From assembly GCA_050122535.1 (NCBI GenBank), contig JASFIT010000323.1, forward strand, positions 1 to 5,651: a DNA stretch of 5,651 nt, given 5' to 3'. The position numbers and the translations under genes were made by a program. Below the pieces are notes generated by a model that saw only the letters and a list, made by a program, of their open reading frames with translations, did not search any database and was not told the DNA's origin. This document shows positions 5,488 to 5,651 of this stretch, in pieces (position 1 is the stretch's first letter; each line of letters starts with the position of its first letter). Source of the stretch: JASFEQ01 sp050122535 (GTDB lineage: Bacteria; Desulfobacterota; DSM-4660; Desulfatiglandales; HGW-15).

Positions 5488-5651
5488 ATGGTTCAGATAC
5501 CCTTCAATACAATCTATGAGCAGTTTGAGAAAGCGGCTCGAGACTTCTCGGAAAAACAAGCCTTACTATACATAGGGGAGACATATAGCTATTCCCACCT
5601 CCAAGAGGCAACCGAGAAGTTGGCCGCCAGTCTACATGGCCTGGGCATTAG
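5488..5651 (+). CDS. AMP-forming acyl-CoA synthetase/ligase, N-terminal part (runs off right edge)
   Basis: The ATG at 5488 directly follows the livF-like TAG with no gap, and 54 codons are open to the window end. The fragment has the N-terminal pattern of AMP-binding enzymes: NTIYEQFEKAARDFSEKQAL (7-26), a short strand IGETYSYSHLQEATEKLAASL and HGLGI (50-54), matching the common xxxxT.YkeLxexvxrlAaaLxxlGv layout. These enzymes activate a carboxylic acid with ATP to an acyl-adenylate and then to the CoA thioester in the cytoplasm. The P-loop, A5 and A10 motifs lie beyond the window, so substrate class (fatty or aromatic acid) is unknown. There is no clear ribosome binding site before the ATG, which points to translational coupling with LivF. 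Its place suggests it traps the imported solute as CoA ester. Confidence 0.8.
   Translation, partial: MVQIPFNTIYEQFEKAARDFSEKQALLYIGETYSYSHLQEATEKLAASLHGLGI

Noticed and set aside
1..5651. CRISPR, tRNA, rRNA, insertion sequence or phage features
   Set aside because: No spaced direct repeats, cloverleaf-like segments, terminal inverted repeats or transposase/integrase frames were seen. Nearly all of the window is explained by the transporter operon and its two flanking genes.

Overview
The window holds a nearly complete branched-chain amino acid-type (HAAT/LIV) ABC importer operon on the plus strand. It is flanked by a truncated reductive dehalogenase-like gene on the minus strand at the left edge and a truncated AMP-forming acyl-CoA ligase gene at the right edge. 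No RNA gene, insertion sequence, CRISPR array or tRNA was seen.

Layout: positions 1-538 (minus) encode the first 179 residues of a protein resembling the N-terminal region of corrinoid/iron-sulfur reductive dehalogenases, with no Tat signal peptide. A 184-bp divergent intergenic region (539-722) carries a plausible plus-strand promoter (perfect TTGACA -35), a weaker minus-strand promoter, an 8-bp palindrome and strong Shine-Dalgarno sites for both genes. Then come livK-like (723-2018, periplasmic binding protein with a Sec signal peptide), a terminator-like hairpin (2041-2073), livH-like (2088-2960) and livM-like (2962-3981) permeases, and livG-like (3984-4742) and livF-like (4732-5487) ATPases. 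The ligase start follows at 5488 with no gap after the livF stop. From livH onward the genes are separated by 2 bp or less or overlap, so they look like one transcriptional unit with translational coupling.

How they may work together: the binding protein captures a solute in the periplasm, LivH/LivM carry it across the inner membrane, and LivG/LivF power transport. The ligase gene in the same operon suggests that the solute is a carboxylic acid (fatty, dicarboxylic or aromatic) that is trapped as a CoA thioester, rather than leucine, isoleucine or valine. The divergent, apparently cytoplasmic dehalogenase-like protein raises the possibility that the acid is halogenated or that the locus belongs to anaerobic aromatic or haloaromatic catabolism. 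This is inference from context only.

Organism: a diderm bacterium (periplasmic binding protein with a type I signal peptide and no lipobox) with moderate GC. The combination of a Tat-less reductive dehalogenase-like gene, a LIV importer and an acyl-CoA ligase fits anaerobic Desulfobacterota (sulfate-reducing or syntrophic sediment bacteria), but the window contains no marker that proves it.
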